Shown here piece by piece: positions 8,724-17,902 of a stretch of 64,000 bases of DNA (position 1 is the stretch's first letter; each line of letters opens with the position of its first letter). Source of the DNA: a bacterium (GTDB lineage Bacteria > SZUA-182 > DTGQ01); contig JBFLZW010000087.1 of the NCBI GenBank assembly GCA_040755755.1, forward strand, positions 41,638-105,637, in the 5' to 3' direction. The position numbers and the translations under genes were made by a program. The notes under the pieces were generated by a model that saw only the letters and a list, made by a program, of their open reading frames with translations, searched no databases and was not told where the DNA came from.

Positions 8724-9951
8724 GTAACTACTCAGGCATAGGCAGGAGATGGTTATAGTTTTCATGATTTTTGTAGATTATCCGATAAGGTATAAAGGAG
8801 AGATGAAAAAGTAATTGAATATGAAAAGCGTCAAGTATTTGATATTGCCCCTATTCGGGTGGAAGTGACGGAGCATCGGGCAGAAATCAAGGATTGCCCT
8901 CATTGTGGTAAACGCAACAGGGCAGAGTTTCCATCCGAGGTGAGCCAGCCAGTACAGTATGGGAGTGGCATCAAGGCATGGGCTGTGTATTTCAACCAGT
9001 ATCATTTTATCCCACTGGAGCGTACGTGTGAGATCTTTGAGGATCTGGTTGATCATCGGCTTTGCGAGGCATCTGTGTTGCAGGCGAATACAGAGTTGGC
9101 AGAGTGTGTAAAACCAGCTTGTGAGGCGATCAAGCAGCGGTTGATAGCATCTGAGGTGGTCAACTTTGATGAATCCGGCTTACGAGTAGAAGGCAAGCTT
9201 AACTGGCTGCATGTGGCCAGTACTGCAAAACTTACTTATTACCAGGTCCATCGCAAGAGGGGTAAAGAGGCAATGGATCAGATAGGTATCTTGCCTGAAT
9301 TTAAAGGAGTTGCCGTTCATGACCACTGGGCACCGTATTCTAACTACGACCAATGCCGTCATAGTCTGTGTAATGCTCATCATTTACGAGAGCTTATCTT
9401 CATTCATGAGTGCTACCACCAGGAATGGGCAGAGCAGATGAAGGAGCTGCTGGTGGAGATTAAAGGGCAAGTGGATCATAGCCGTCTACAAAGCAATCAG
9501 CTCAATCCCAAAGAGGTTGAAAAGTTTGAAACCATTTATAGTAAGCTTATTGAGAAAGGATTAGAGGTCAATCACCCTCCTCCCCAGGAGCAGGTGCCAA
9601 AAAAGAAAAGAGGCAAGGTCAAGCAATCTCCCCCTAAAAACCTCCTTGACCGATTAAAGGAGCACAAACAGCAGGTGCTGACCTTTATGTATGACTTCCG
9701 TGTACCTTTTGATAACAATCAGGGAGAAAGGGATGTCCGGATGGTGAAAGTCAAGCAGAAAGTGTCAGGTTCTTTCCGAACACGAGAAAGAGCAGATAAT
9801 TTCTGTTGTAGTCGTAGTTATATCTCTACAGTAAGGAAAAATAGTCTCAGGGTCATCGATGCTATCAAAGATGCTTTCAAGGGAGTTCTCTTTATCCCCT
9901 CCCTCGTCGAATAAATCTCAATGAATCTCTATATCCAGGCTGAGTAGTTAC
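8724..9951 (+). mobile_element. Complete minimal IS66-family insertion element with 8-bp target duplication
   Basis: The element runs from GTAACTACTCAG (8724-8735) to its inverted copy CTGAGTAGTTAC (9940-9951). The 5'-GTAA end is typical of IS66 elements. The 8 bases just outside each end are identical (gaattttt at 8716-8723 and 9952-9959), the expected IS66 target duplication. Only the tnpC-type transposase frame is inside, and its N-terminal part is missing. At 1228 bp it is much shorter than usual, so an internal deletion is likely. Confidence 0.88.
8859..9914 (+). CDS. tnpC: IS66-family transposase (TnpC), N-terminally truncated
   Basis: The 351 residues from GTG 8859 cover the catalytic part of an IS66 transposase. 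The likely DDE residues are in NFDESGLRVEG (about 100-110), VHDHWAPY (about 153-160) and NNQGERDVRM (about 286-295). A short zinc-binding CPHCGK remains near the N-terminus. The frame is open back to 8796 and still looks homologous there, but has no convincing start and runs into TAA at 8793. Family members are usually about 450-520 residues, so roughly the first 100 (DNA-binding region) are lost. No tnpA or tnpB accompanies it. It is probably non-autonomous now. Confidence 0.85.
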   Translation: MEVTEHRAEIKDCPHCGKRNRAEFPSEVSQPVQYGSGIKAWAVYFNQYHFIPLERTCEIFEDLVDHRLCEASVLQANTELAECVKPACEAIKQRLIASEVVNFDESGLRVEGKLNWLHVASTAKLTYYQVHRKRGKEAMDQIGILPEFKGVAVHDHWAPYSNYDQCRHSLCNAHHLRELIFIHECYHQEWAEQMKELLVEIKGQVDHSRLQSNQLNPKEVEKFETIYSKLIEKGLEVNHPPPQEQVPKKKRGKVKQSPPKNLLDRLKEHKQQVLTFMYDFRVPFDNNQGERDVRMVKVKQKVSGSFRTRERADNFCCSRSYISTVRKNSLRVIDAIKDAFKGVLFIPSLVE

Positions 9952-10133
9952 GAATTTTTAAAAAAACGCACCGCGTTCCTCAAAATAAGATAAAAAATTG
10001 CAGGATTATGTCATTGTCTTCACCTTGACGATGAAAAGTTACATTCTCCAGGCATACCTATCTCCTCACACCTGGCGATTAGCGGTGTATCAGGGAGCCA
10101 GGGATAGCCAATATGCCTATACCGGCAATGGAT

Positions 10134-10730
10134 TCAGTACCCGATACAGCCGTAGCAGATGAAGTGATCATAGTCTAAGTCCTTGATGTTGAGCTCGATC
10201 TTGGCCCGCTTATTGTAGTCTTCCCACACCTCTTCGGGGGCTCATATCCAGTTGGTTATGGCAAATGATCTGATAGCGCCATCTGGGAAAGAGAATCCCC
10301 TGGCCGTTATCCTCATGACCTGCTAACTTTTTTACTGCTACAAAATCACGGGGATGTTCCCAGTTATGCAGGCAGAAGGAGAAGGATGCTCCATAGATAG
10401 TAAGGTCAGGGTCTCAGGATCAGGATAGGCACAGATACCAAGCTTTTTCTTCAGTACATCGTCCAGGTTTAATGCCCGGCTGCTCTCGATGCGATCATAA
10501 CCCAGGATATTCTGCACAATCAAAATATGTACCTGCTCTTTCGAAATCCCCGGCAGACCAATCACATGCACAAAATCCACCAAAAACTGTGGACCCAGTG
10601 CAGAAAGGGTCGCATTTTTGTCATCTGCTCTATAGGTGAAGTCTGATAATTGGAGTTGCTTGGTGAGCTTTGCCTTATCTTTTTTTTCCTGCCGCTCTTG
10701 TGCTCTTCTTACTTGTCGTGATATACTCAT
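10134..10730 (-). pseudogene. Decayed IS1380-like transposase
   Basis: A 130-residue frame (10730-10338) begins MSISRQVRRAQERQEKK. Fragments then continue in other frames: EHPRDFVAVKK and GQGILFPRWRYQI (about 10265-10365), and PEEVWEDYNKRAKIELNIKDL (about 10170-10235) after an in-frame TGA at 10242. The last block is like the C-terminal DDE segment (Y..RA..E..IK) of IS1380-type transposases. At least two frame changes and one stop are present and the remainder is missing, so it is a dead copy. Family assignment is tentative; IS element origin is more secure. Confidence 0.6.
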
Positions 10731-10935
10731 TGTCGGGCTCCTTTCAAGGTTTACTTAACGATTTCAATATCATACCTGATCGGAGCCCTCTCTGCAACAA
10801 ATTATTTTAGATTTGTTCTATTATTTCAAATAATTATCCTGCTGCCTCTGGTTTCAGGTTTAAATGATCATAATTGTCAAAAATAAAGATTTGACCCCAA
10901 TATTCCAGGAGGCTCTGGAGAAGCTGATTTGCCTC

Positions 10936-12003
10936 ATGTGCCCGGCAATTGAAACCTTTCAGATAACCAAAAAGTTCTATCAGACAAGGCGCTTGCGGGA
11001 TTTGCTCTCTGCTCCCTTCTCCTGGAAGGAGATTTGTGCCCTTCAGGGCGTGTCCCTGAAGGTTAACCAGGGGGAAGTATTCTGCCTGCTGGGGCCAAAC
11101 GGGGCCGGAAAGACAACCCTTATCAAGATTCTCTGCACCCTGATGCTGCCGACCGAAGGCCGTGCCCTGGTCAATGGGCTCGATGTAACTGCCAGCCCCG
11201 GTGAGGTGAGGCGGGCCATCGGCTATGTCATCAGCGAGGAGCGCAGTTTTTACTGGCGGCTCACTGCCTGGCAGAACCTGAAATTTTTCGGCATCCTGAA
11301 TAATATTCCGGCCACGGAACTGGATCGGCGGATTACCAGTGTGCTGAAGCTCGTTGACCTTGAGGGGAAGGCACAGACCCTGTTCAAGGATTTCTCCCTG
11401 GGGATGAAGCAGAGACTGGCTATTGCCCGCGCCCTTTTGACCGATCCGCTCATCCTGTTTATGGATGAGCCCACCCGCTCCCTGGACCCTGCCAGTGCCG
11501 ACTCCCTGAGACGCTTCATCCGGAGGCAGATCGTTGACCGGGAGGGCAAAACCGTTTTTCTGGCTACCCACAATCTGAAGGAAGTCGAAGAGATCGGCCA
11601 CCGCATGGCCATCATTCACGGGGGGAAGGTCAAAGCCTGCGGCACTCCGGCGGAGATGCATCCCGTGCTTGAGCGGCTGGACCGATATGTGATCCGCTTA
11701 CAGGCACTTCCCTCTGACTTTATCGGGAGATTGAACCGGCAGCTTGGAGGAAGGATCGGCATCCGGGTGATTACCGGAACAGGGCAGGACTCAAATGGGG
11801 CAGGGCAGGGGACGGCAGGGCAGGGAGCAGCAGGGCAGGGGGCCGAACTGGAGGTCAGCCTTGGTGAGGCAGACGGACACGACCGGCTGGAAATCCCGGA
11901 TGTGATCTCCTGTATGGTCGCTCTGGGTGCCCGCATAGAAGGCTGCCTGAAAAAGGAAATCCCGCTTTATGAAATCTACTCAGTCTATACCAGGGGTGAA
12001 TAG
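10936..12003 (+). CDS. ABC-2 type exporter, ATP-binding subunit
   Basis: This ATPase has about 355 residues: Walker A LGPNGAGKTTL, signature FSLGMKQRLAIARAL and Walker B LILFMDEPTRSLDP, as in the NodI/DrrA group. The frame is open to 10864. ATG 10936 is chosen because family similarity begins there (ETFQITKKFYQ), although its Shine-Dalgarno is weak. A glycine-glutamine stretch made of GAGQG/AGQGA repeats (about 11798-11850) is a low-complexity insertion in the C-terminal regulatory part. The permease gene follows after 26 bases. Cargo is unknown; lipid, polysaccharide or drug export are all possible. Confidence 0.88.
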   Translation: MCPAIETFQITKKFYQTRRLRDLLSAPFSWKEICALQGVSLKVNQGEVFCLLGPNGAGKTTLIKILCTLMLPTEGRALVNGLDVTASPGEVRRAIGYVISEERSFYWRLTAWQNLKFFGILNNIPATELDRRITSVLKLVDLEGKAQTLFKDFSLGMKQRLAIARALLTDPLILFMDEPTRSLDPASADSLRRFIRRQIVDREGKTVFLATHNLKEVEEIGHRMAIIHGGKVKACGTPAEMHPVLERLDRYVIRLQALPSDFIGRLNRQLGGRIGIRVITGTGQDSNGAGQGTAGQGAAGQGAELEVSLGEADGHDRLEIPDVISCMVALGARIEGCLKKEIPLYEIYSVYTRGE

Positions 12004-12029
12004 AGCAGGGGAGGGGGGCAGACAAACGT

Positions 12030-12887
12030 GTGTATGGTGAAGATTATCAGACAATTGAGCGGAGCAGCGGCGGCATGAGTTTTCCCAGAAAGGCCCTGGC
12101 CTTTATCCGGCGAGATTTCATTGAGGAGACGAGCTATAAGTTTTCCTTCTTTCTCCAGTTCTTTAGCATCTTCATCTCGGTCATGGTTTACTATTTTATT
12201 GCCAGACTCTTTGGAGCAGCGGCCGTTCCCTACCTGAAGCCCTATGGCGGAGACTATTTCTCCTTTGTCCTGATCGGCGTGGCTTTCACCAACTATCTGG
12301 AGATCGCCCTGCACAGTTTTTCCTCCAGCATCAGAAACGCCCAGATGACCGGCACCCTGGAAGCTGTTCTGGTTACCCAGACCGAGATACCGACCATCAT
12401 TGTTTCTTCCGCGCTCTACAGCTTTATCTGGACCTCGTTCCGGGTTATCGTTTACCTGATGATCGGCATCTTCCTGTTCAAGGTCAATATCAGTCAGGCA
12501 AATTTTGCCGGTGCAGCCGTGATTCTGCTCCTGACCATTACCACCTTCAGCAGTATCGGCATCATCTCGGCCAGTTTCATTATGGTTCTGAAGAAAGGGG
12601 ACCCGGTGGCCAGCATATTTTCAGGCCTGTCCTGGTTTCTGGGCGGGGTGTATTACCCGATTGCGGTCCTGCCGTCCTGGCTCAGGAGATTTTCGTATAT
12701 CATCCCGCTGACCTATTCTCTTGAGGGGATGCGGTTTGCCCTGCTCAAGGGCTACTCCCTGAAAGAGCTGAGCCCGAATATCATGGGCCTGGGACTTTTC
12801 TCGATGATCATGCTGCCCTTCAGCATCCTTGGCTTTCGCCTGGCCGTAAACAAGGCCAAGCGGGACGGCAGCCTTACGCATTATTAA
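12030..12887 (+). CDS. ABC-2 type exporter, membrane permease
   Basis: This 285-residue permease has about six hydrophobic helices and the NodJ/DrrB-like ABC-2 layout, including SWFLGGVYYPIAVLPSW near residues 208-224, a hallmark of the family. GTG 12030 follows a purine-rich GGGAGGGGGG. An alternative start is ATG 12075, which would give 270 residues. It pairs with the ATPase directly upstream and should form the membrane channel as a homodimer. Confidence 0.85.
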   Translation: MYGEDYQTIERSSGGMSFPRKALAFIRRDFIEETSYKFSFFLQFFSIFISVMVYYFIARLFGAAAVPYLKPYGGDYFSFVLIGVAFTNYLEIALHSFSSSIRNAQMTGTLEAVLVTQTEIPTIIVSSALYSFIWTSFRVIVYLMIGIFLFKVNISQANFAGAAVILLLTITTFSSIGIISASFIMVLKKGDPVASIFSGLSWFLGGVYYPIAVLPSWLRRFSYIIPLTYSLEGMRFALLKGYSLKELSPNIMGLGLFSMIMLPFSILGFRLAVNKAKRDGSLTHY

Positions 12888-12895
12888 AAAATTTT

Positions 12896-13141
12896 AACCA
12901 CGAAACACACGAAACACACGAAAGTATTTTATAAAACAATTCTTTCTATTTGTACCTTGGGGTAGTGCCCAAAGTTTACCAGCAGGCCAAGGCGCAGACC
13001 TGTTGCTTTCAGGTAATTAAAAACCTGTGCTTTGTGCTCATCTGCAAGTTCTTTTACCGCCTTTAATTCGATTCCTTGAATAGCGTAACATTCCTCCCTG
13101 TAAAGAATCTTTTTTTCGTGTATTTCGTGTGTTTCGTGGTT
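12896..13141. repeat. 28-bp inverted repeats flanking a GxxExxY gene fragment
   Basis: AACCACGAAACACACGAAA followed by CACACGAAA (12896-12923) recurs in reverse complement at 13114-13141 with one mismatch in 28. The arms enclose a 190-bp core with the GxxExxY frame. The right arm supplies the first dozen codons of that frame (MNHETHEIHEKK). Confidence 0.8.
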
Positions 13142-13144
13142 CAT
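12929..13144 (-). CDS. Shortened GxxExxY-type protein
   Basis: The 71-residue frame carries the C-terminal half of the GxxExxY family: IELKAVKELADEHKAQ, then YLKATGLRLGLLVNFG and a final IERIVL. Family members are usually about 120-130 residues. The N-terminal GxxExxY helix region is absent and is replaced by sequence read from the flanking repeat. The family has a PD-(D/E)XK-like core of uncertain function. This copy is probably a deletion derivative, although the frame is intact. Confidence 0.6.
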   Translation of the reverse strand: MNHETHEIHEKKILYREECYAIQGIELKAVKELADEHKAQVFNYLKATGLRLGLLVNFGHYPKVQIERIVL

Positions 13145-13164
13145 ACAAGCTTTTTGCCTGTCGT

Positions 13165-13620
13165 CTAGACGGTCATCTTCATGATTATCCAGTTCTTGCC
13201 CTGGGTGTGGATCAGGGCATACCTGCCCGTAAGTCGCTGGCCGCTCAGTTCGAAGACGATCTTTTTTCCGCTCCGCTCTTCCAGCCGGTATTCTCCCCGG
13301 TCCCAGATTTCGACTGTGCCTGCGCCGTAATTGCCTTCAGGAATGATGCCTTCAAAGGAGATGTAGTCCAGGGGGTGATCCTCGGTCTCGACTGCCAGCC
13401 GTTTGATTTTGGGTTCATCAGGCACGCCTTTGGGCACGGCCCAGCTTTTCAGGACTCCATCCATCTCCAGCCGGAAATCGTAGTGAAGATGGGTGGCCTG
13501 ATGCCTGTGCACCACGAATCGCAGCCGTGCAGGGTCGCTGATCTGCTGATCGCCCGCGGGTTCCGGCGTGGCCGGGAAATTCCTTTTCTTTCGGTATTCA
13601 TCCAGGGAGATAAGCCTCAC
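13165..13620 (-). CDS. Stand-alone 3'-phosphoesterase domain protein (LigD PE-like)
   Basis: This 151-residue protein matches the phosphoesterase domain of DNA ligase D. The core motif HRHQATHLHYDFRLEMDG (about residues 39-56) gives the conserved His, Asp and Arg, and HPLDY at about 82-86 is also typical. PE domains trim 3'-phosphates or ribonucleotides at DNA ends during repair. Here neither polymerase nor ligase domain is attached and no Ku gene is in the window, so it belongs to the independent PE group known from archaea and some bacteria. Confidence 0.85.
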   Translation of the reverse strand: MRLISLDEYRKKRNFPATPEPAGDQQISDPARLRFVVHRHQATHLHYDFRLEMDGVLKSWAVPKGVPDEPKIKRLAVETEDHPLDYISFEGIIPEGNYGAGTVEIWDRGEYRLEERSGKKIVFELSGQRLTGRYALIHTQGKNWIIMKMTV

Positions 13621-13660
13621 CTCCTGCTTTTCTCAAGTGCCTCCGGGCTTCTCCGGCTGC

Positions 13661-14527
13661 TTATTTCCGTTCCTTAAGGGCTTGCACAAACTCGATGATT
13701 TCATTGGTGCCGTCGATATTTCCCAGGGCCATGATGTGAATCCCGTTGACATACGGGTATATCTGCTGGATAAGCTCACAGGCGATCCTGACACCGGCCT
13801 TACCATCCTGCCGCAGCCTGTCCATGACCTGTTCCGGGATATCGACCCCGGCCACGTTTTTTTGCATGTACTCGGCCATCTTCAAGCCCTTGAGAGGCAT
13901 AATACCCAGAATTACCGGCACCTGCAGGGGGCTCATCTCCTGCATGAAAGCAATGGCCTTCTCGGCATCATAGACCGGCTGGGTCTGGAAAAAATGCGCA
14001 CCGGCCTGTATTTTATCCTGAACTCTTCTGAATTCGATCTCCCTGTTTCTGGCCGAAGGTGCTGCGGTGGCGGAAATGGTAAAATCCGTGCAGCCGCCAA
14101 ATTCCTTTTCATTATAATCGACCCCGCGGTTCATGTTTCTGATGAGGGAGATCAGCCCCAGGGTGTCGAGGTCATAGACAGGTTTCGATGGATACGGCCC
14201 ATGCTGAGGGCCATCTCCCGTAGTCGGCAGAATGAAGCGAATCCCCAGGGCATGAGCGCCGAGAAGGTCTGCCTGAGTACCCAGGAGGCTCCGGTCCCGG
14301 CAGGTAAAATGGGGGATAGTCTCAATCCCCAGCTCGGTCTGAACGATATGCGACAGGGCAATCGAGTTGATCCGCAGATTGGCCATAGGACAATCATGAA
14401 TGTTGACTGCATCAAGGGGCAGATATCTGCGTGCCTTCTCTAACGTTTCCTCGACATTCACCCCATTGGTAGGGCCCAGCTCGGTGGTGATTACAAATTG
14501 CTTTCCCAGTTTCTCTTTAAAGCTCAT
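13661..14527 (-). CDS. metF: Methylenetetrahydrofolate reductase
   Basis: This 288-residue protein has the MTHFR TIM-barrel fold. It reduces 5,10-methylene-THF to 5-methyl-THF using FAD. Family-like stretches include FVITTELGPTNG at the start, FILPTTGDGPQ (about 98-108) and GAHFFQTQPVYD (about 182-193). Its start lies 16 bases after the stop of the B12-binding radical SAM gene, so the two are probably co-transcribed. It could serve methionine synthesis, a Wood-Ljungdahl methyl branch, or methyl supply to a corrinoid protein. The adjacent corrinoid gene makes the last worth noting. Confidence 0.88.
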   Translation of the reverse strand: MSFKEKLGKQFVITTELGPTNGVNVEETLEKARRYLPLDAVNIHDCPMANLRINSIALSHIVQTELGIETIPHFTCRDRSLLGTQADLLGAHALGIRFILPTTGDGPQHGPYPSKPVYDLDTLGLISLIRNMNRGVDYNEKEFGGCTDFTISATAAPSARNREIEFRRVQDKIQAGAHFFQTQPVYDAEKAIAFMQEMSPLQVPVILGIMPLKGLKMAEYMQKNVAGVDIPEQVMDRLRQDGKAGVRIACELIQQIYPYVNGIHIMALGNIDGTNEIIEFVQALKERK

Positions 14528-14542
14528 TCCCGCTGACTCCTT

Positions 14543-16336
14543 CTAAGCGTGGGTTATGCCTTCGACCCACTGGCCGTAACAGGCATTGAGAGAACTTTCC
14601 AGGGTACGGAGCGACTCTTCCACCAGATGACGAAAGTCCTTGTCGATCTTGAGATATTCTTTGTGTAGATCCTTCAGGAGATTGTCTTTGGCAATTCGGA
14701 GGTCCTTCATGGCCTTCTCCAGTTCAAGAGAATAGGCATCGACAACCTTTTGCCGGTATGAATCTATCATCAGCCTGACCTGGCTCTTGAAATCATCCAC
14801 AGCGAGAATCTCCCGGGTGATTTTAAAGAAATGATACCCCATAATCGCCTGCCGCACCGCTTCCGAAAACATCCGTGGATTAATGAACACAGACTTCACG
14901 AGGTAGTTCAGGTAATGGTGCCCATAGGAAGAAAAGGTCTGCCTGGTGAGCGACAGAAAGAAAGCATACATCTCTCTGGTCCTTACCCGGCGGGAGGAAT
15001 TCTGATGGGGGTGAATGTTGCGCAGGAAATTCAGGCAGCGGTCAAAGTATGATTTGGGTTGGTAAATTTGAGCAATAACCCGCTTATATCCGTCGAGAAG
15101 GGTTGAAATATCCATTCTGGGCGTAAAGTTCAACTGGAGGTCATGGGTATTGTTCCCTGTGGAATCCTGCAGGAGCCTGCCTTCATTTTGCAGACGGCGA
15201 TAGAGCTGGGTGCCGGGCAGAGCGGTCAGCAGCCCCACCATGGCCAGGACAATTCCCGACTCCTGAATGAATTGGACCTGACGTTCGAAAATGTCCGGCG
15301 GATCGGTATCAAAGCCAACGATAAAGCCGCCAGCCACCTCGATCCCCTTATTCTGGATTTTGATCACGCTGTCAAACAGATCCTGTCTCACATTCTGAGA
15401 TTTGCCCGCCTCGATGAGCGTTTCCCTGACCGGCGTTTCGATTCCCAAAAATACCATGTTGAACCCGGCAGCACCCATCATATCCATAAGCTCTTCATCA
15501 CCAGCCATATCCACCGAAGCTTCCGTAAATAAGTCGAATGGATAGCCGTGCTGTTTCTGCCAGGCGGCAATCAGGGGCAAAAGCTGTTTAACCTGCTGCT
15601 TATTGCCGATGAAGTTATCATCCACGATAAATACAGACCCCCGCCAGCCAAGAGAATACAGGAGGTTAATCTCACTCATAAACTGCTGATTGGTTTTCGT
15701 GCGCAGCTTGCGGCCAAACATCTCGATGATATCACAGAATTCACAGTTAAACGGGCATCCGCGAGAGTATTGCAGGGCCATACTGCCGTAATCATGGATG
15801 GAGGAAAGCAGGTCGAATCGCGGCAAGGGTGTAGTCGTAATATCCGCTCTGTCCTGGGCAGTATAAATATGCCTGGCCTGTCCTCTTTCAAAATCGGATA
15901 AAAATAGCGGCAGAGTCACTTCAGCTTCATTCAGGATAAAGTAGTCGACATTTTCTATTTTTTCATAGGAAGAGGTGGGATAGGGGCCTCCTGCCGCCAG
16001 CGGAACAGCCAATCGCCGGCACCGTGCCGCCAGCCTGGCAAAAGATTCCTTTTGCACGATCATGGCTGAGGTAAGTACCAGATCTGCCTGGGCAATCATT
16101 TCATCATCCAGCGGCATCACATTCATATCAACAAACTTGAGCTCATAGGAGGGGGGAAGCATGGCTGCTACGGTCAAAAGACCAAGTGGCGGAATCGCTG
16201 CCTTCTTGCCGACAAACGGCAGAGCATACCGGAAGCTCCAGTAAGTAGGCGGAATCTCCGGGTAAACAAGTAAAACCTGTTTGGAGGGCTGTGCCCCTCT
16301 GGCATTTCTTTTATCTTTTTTCAGGACATTTGTCAT
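14543..16336 (-). CDS. B12-binding domain radical SAM protein (HpnP/DUF4070-like)
   Basis: This 597-residue protein has an N-terminal cobalamin-binding-type domain (about 20-160, starting VYPEIPPTYWSF and including PPLGLLTVAAMLP). A radical SAM core follows, with CPFNCEFCD (about 194-202) as the [4Fe-4S]-SAM site. The C-terminal 170 residues are helical, like DUF4070. The N-terminus resembles hopanoid C2-methylase HpnP-type proteins, which move a methyl group from methylcobalamin. No hopanoid genes are nearby, so the substrate is unknown. The downstream neighbour is metF, which makes methyl-THF. The family is secure, the reaction is not. Confidence 0.82.
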   Translation of the reverse strand: MTNVLKKDKRNARGAQPSKQVLLVYPEIPPTYWSFRYALPFVGKKAAIPPLGLLTVAAMLPPSYELKFVDMNVMPLDDEMIAQADLVLTSAMIVQKESFARLAARCRRLAVPLAAGGPYPTSSYEKIENVDYFILNEAEVTLPLFLSDFERGQARHIYTAQDRADITTTPLPRFDLLSSIHDYGSMALQYSRGCPFNCEFCDIIEMFGRKLRTKTNQQFMSEINLLYSLGWRGSVFIVDDNFIGNKQQVKQLLPLIAAWQKQHGYPFDLFTEASVDMAGDEELMDMMGAAGFNMVFLGIETPVRETLIEAGKSQNVRQDLFDSVIKIQNKGIEVAGGFIVGFDTDPPDIFERQVQFIQESGIVLAMVGLLTALPGTQLYRRLQNEGRLLQDSTGNNTHDLQLNFTPRMDISTLLDGYKRVIAQIYQPKSYFDRCLNFLRNIHPHQNSSRRVRTREMYAFFLSLTRQTFSSYGHHYLNYLVKSVFINPRMFSEAVRQAIMGYHFFKITREILAVDDFKSQVRLMIDSYRQKVVDAYSLELEKAMKDLRIAKDNLLKDLHKEYLKIDKDFRHLVEESLRTLESSLNACYGQWVEGITHA

Positions 16337-16501
16337 CGCTTTTCCTCTTCATACAAAATCATACATCATACAAAATCATACATCGAGAGAAGGGCAGAAG
16401 GTTTCCAATATTGAATATATCGTCAGGAGCTGCCTTATCCTTCTGCCTGTTTCAGGTACTTGAGTATAACGCAGGGATGAGCATGTGGTCACTTTTTGAG
16501 A

Positions 16502-16554
16502 ATTCAGGAGTCAGGAGCCAGAATAAAGGCTGTCTTTTCTCCTGACTTCTGAAT
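16502..16554 (-). terminator. Hairpin downstream of the histidine kinase gene
   Basis: attcaggagtcaggag (16502-16517) pairs with ctcctgacttctgaat (16539-16554) with one mismatch. The hairpin lies just past the kinase stop. It belongs to the dispersed 'aggagtcag' repeat type (also at 21333-21363), so the terminator role is a guess. Confidence 0.4.
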
Positions 16555-16568
16555 TCTGACTCCTGGAG

Positions 16569-17699
16569 TTATGAATGCGGCAGCACCATGGTACATCTTG
16601 TTCCCTGTCCCGGCATACTGTCAAAGAGAATATGGCCATTATGGGCTTCAATTATCCGTTGGGCAATTGTAAGACCCAATCCAATATTTCGGGTTTTGGT
16701 AGTAAAAAAAGCCTCAGTGATATGGGGTAGATACTTCGGGTCAATCCCTGTTCCCTGATCGATGATCCTGACCTCCAGGGTTTTTTTGGCATACGCGGTC
16801 TGGATGGTGAGCTCTCCCCCTTCAGGCATGGCCTGAATTGAGTTTCGGATGACCTGGGAAAAGGCAATCTGCATCTGTTCAGGATCGATCATGCTGACCG
16901 GGATAAGCGGATCCAATTGAAAATTGACTTTAATCTTTTGAGAGATTGGGATATGATGAACGGTTTCCGTTAAAATTTCATTCACCTGCGAGGGCACCGG
17001 ATTGGTCTGTATCTTCCTGGTAACAGACAGGAGAGTTGAGAGAAACCTGTTCGAGCTGGCGATTTCATTTTCGACGATGTGAATATACTTGGGGAAAACA
17101 GGATCAGCCTGATCAGGTATCTTTTTCTGGAGGAAATACAGCGCATTGTTGATCGTGGTAAAAGGGTTTTTCAACTCATGGGCGATAAAAGAAGTAAGCC
17201 GATCCAGAATCTTAAGTTTCTCCTCGTAAACGAGGGGAGGTTGCTCTTTTTCAGCGGGGAGGGGCGCCTCCGCCGCTCTTGTCTCACCTCGTCTGGCCTG
17301 CCTGGCTCTTCTCTCCTGAGATGAGAGGAATTGAATCATCCGGCTGACAAGCTGAAGAACGACTGCCGGGGATTCCAGGTCGTCAACATAATAGGAGAAT
17401 GCTCCTTCCATGATGGCCTGGTTAAGAACCTTCTCGTTGCCCGGAGGGGCGATGACCAGCATCTCAGCAGGGAAGTTTTTTGAAACCACAGCCCGAACCA
17501 GGCGAAGGATGTCAATAGCCGGAGGATGATGATAGATAATAACAATATCACAGAGGTGAGACTCCAATTTACTGAGACAGATATCTTCCGATTCAGCTAT
17601 GTCAATTGTCATTTGAATCTTCTGAAAGTCCAGAGGAGTAATGATCCTTTGAATAAACTGGCTAGAATCGGCAACGAAAATTCCCTGAAAATTTATCAT
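16569..17699 (-). CDS. Soluble sensor histidine kinase with N-terminal receiver-like domain
   Basis: This 376-residue protein has no membrane segment. Residues 1-125 look like a response-regulator fold without a clear phosphoacceptor motif. A basic linker follows. The kinase core has H-box FIAHELKNPFTTINNAL (about 168-184), N-box VIRNSIQAMPEGG (about 285-297) and G-box IDQGTGIDPKYL and GLGLTIAQRI near the C-terminus. It should autophosphorylate the histidine in the H-box. The partner regulator is not adjacent. Confidence 0.85.
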   Translation of the reverse strand: MINFQGIFVADSSQFIQRIITPLDFQKIQMTIDIAESEDICLSKLESHLCDIVIIYHHPPAIDILRLVRAVVSKNFPAEMLVIAPPGNEKVLNQAIMEGAFSYYVDDLESPAVVLQLVSRMIQFLSSQERRARQARRGETRAAEAPLPAEKEQPPLVYEEKLKILDRLTSFIAHELKNPFTTINNALYFLQKKIPDQADPVFPKYIHIVENEIASSNRFLSTLLSVTRKIQTNPVPSQVNEILTETVHHIPISQKIKVNFQLDPLIPVSMIDPEQMQIAFSQVIRNSIQAMPEGGELTIQTAYAKKTLEVRIIDQGTGIDPKYLPHITEAFFTTKTRNIGLGLTIAQRIIEAHNGHILFDSMPGQGTRCTMVLPHS

Positions 17700-17902
17700 C
17701 TTCTATCTTTATTTACACTGACAATTTTGGTATAAAAGCCTTAAACTGCTGGATGCCGGAGGCGACAGCCAGGAACTTGAGCTCGTCTATCTAATTAGCA
17801 TACATCATTAGAATAAAATTTGCACTACAAAACTTGCGATGTTGATTAAATACCTGAAATTCTCATTCAGAAAGCAAGAATTTCCCATGCCTGTTTTCAT
17901 CT

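Noticed and set aside
13129-14443. Large plus-strand frames over the phosphoesterase and metF genes
   Set aside because: They are antisense to well-recognised genes and show no family of their own.
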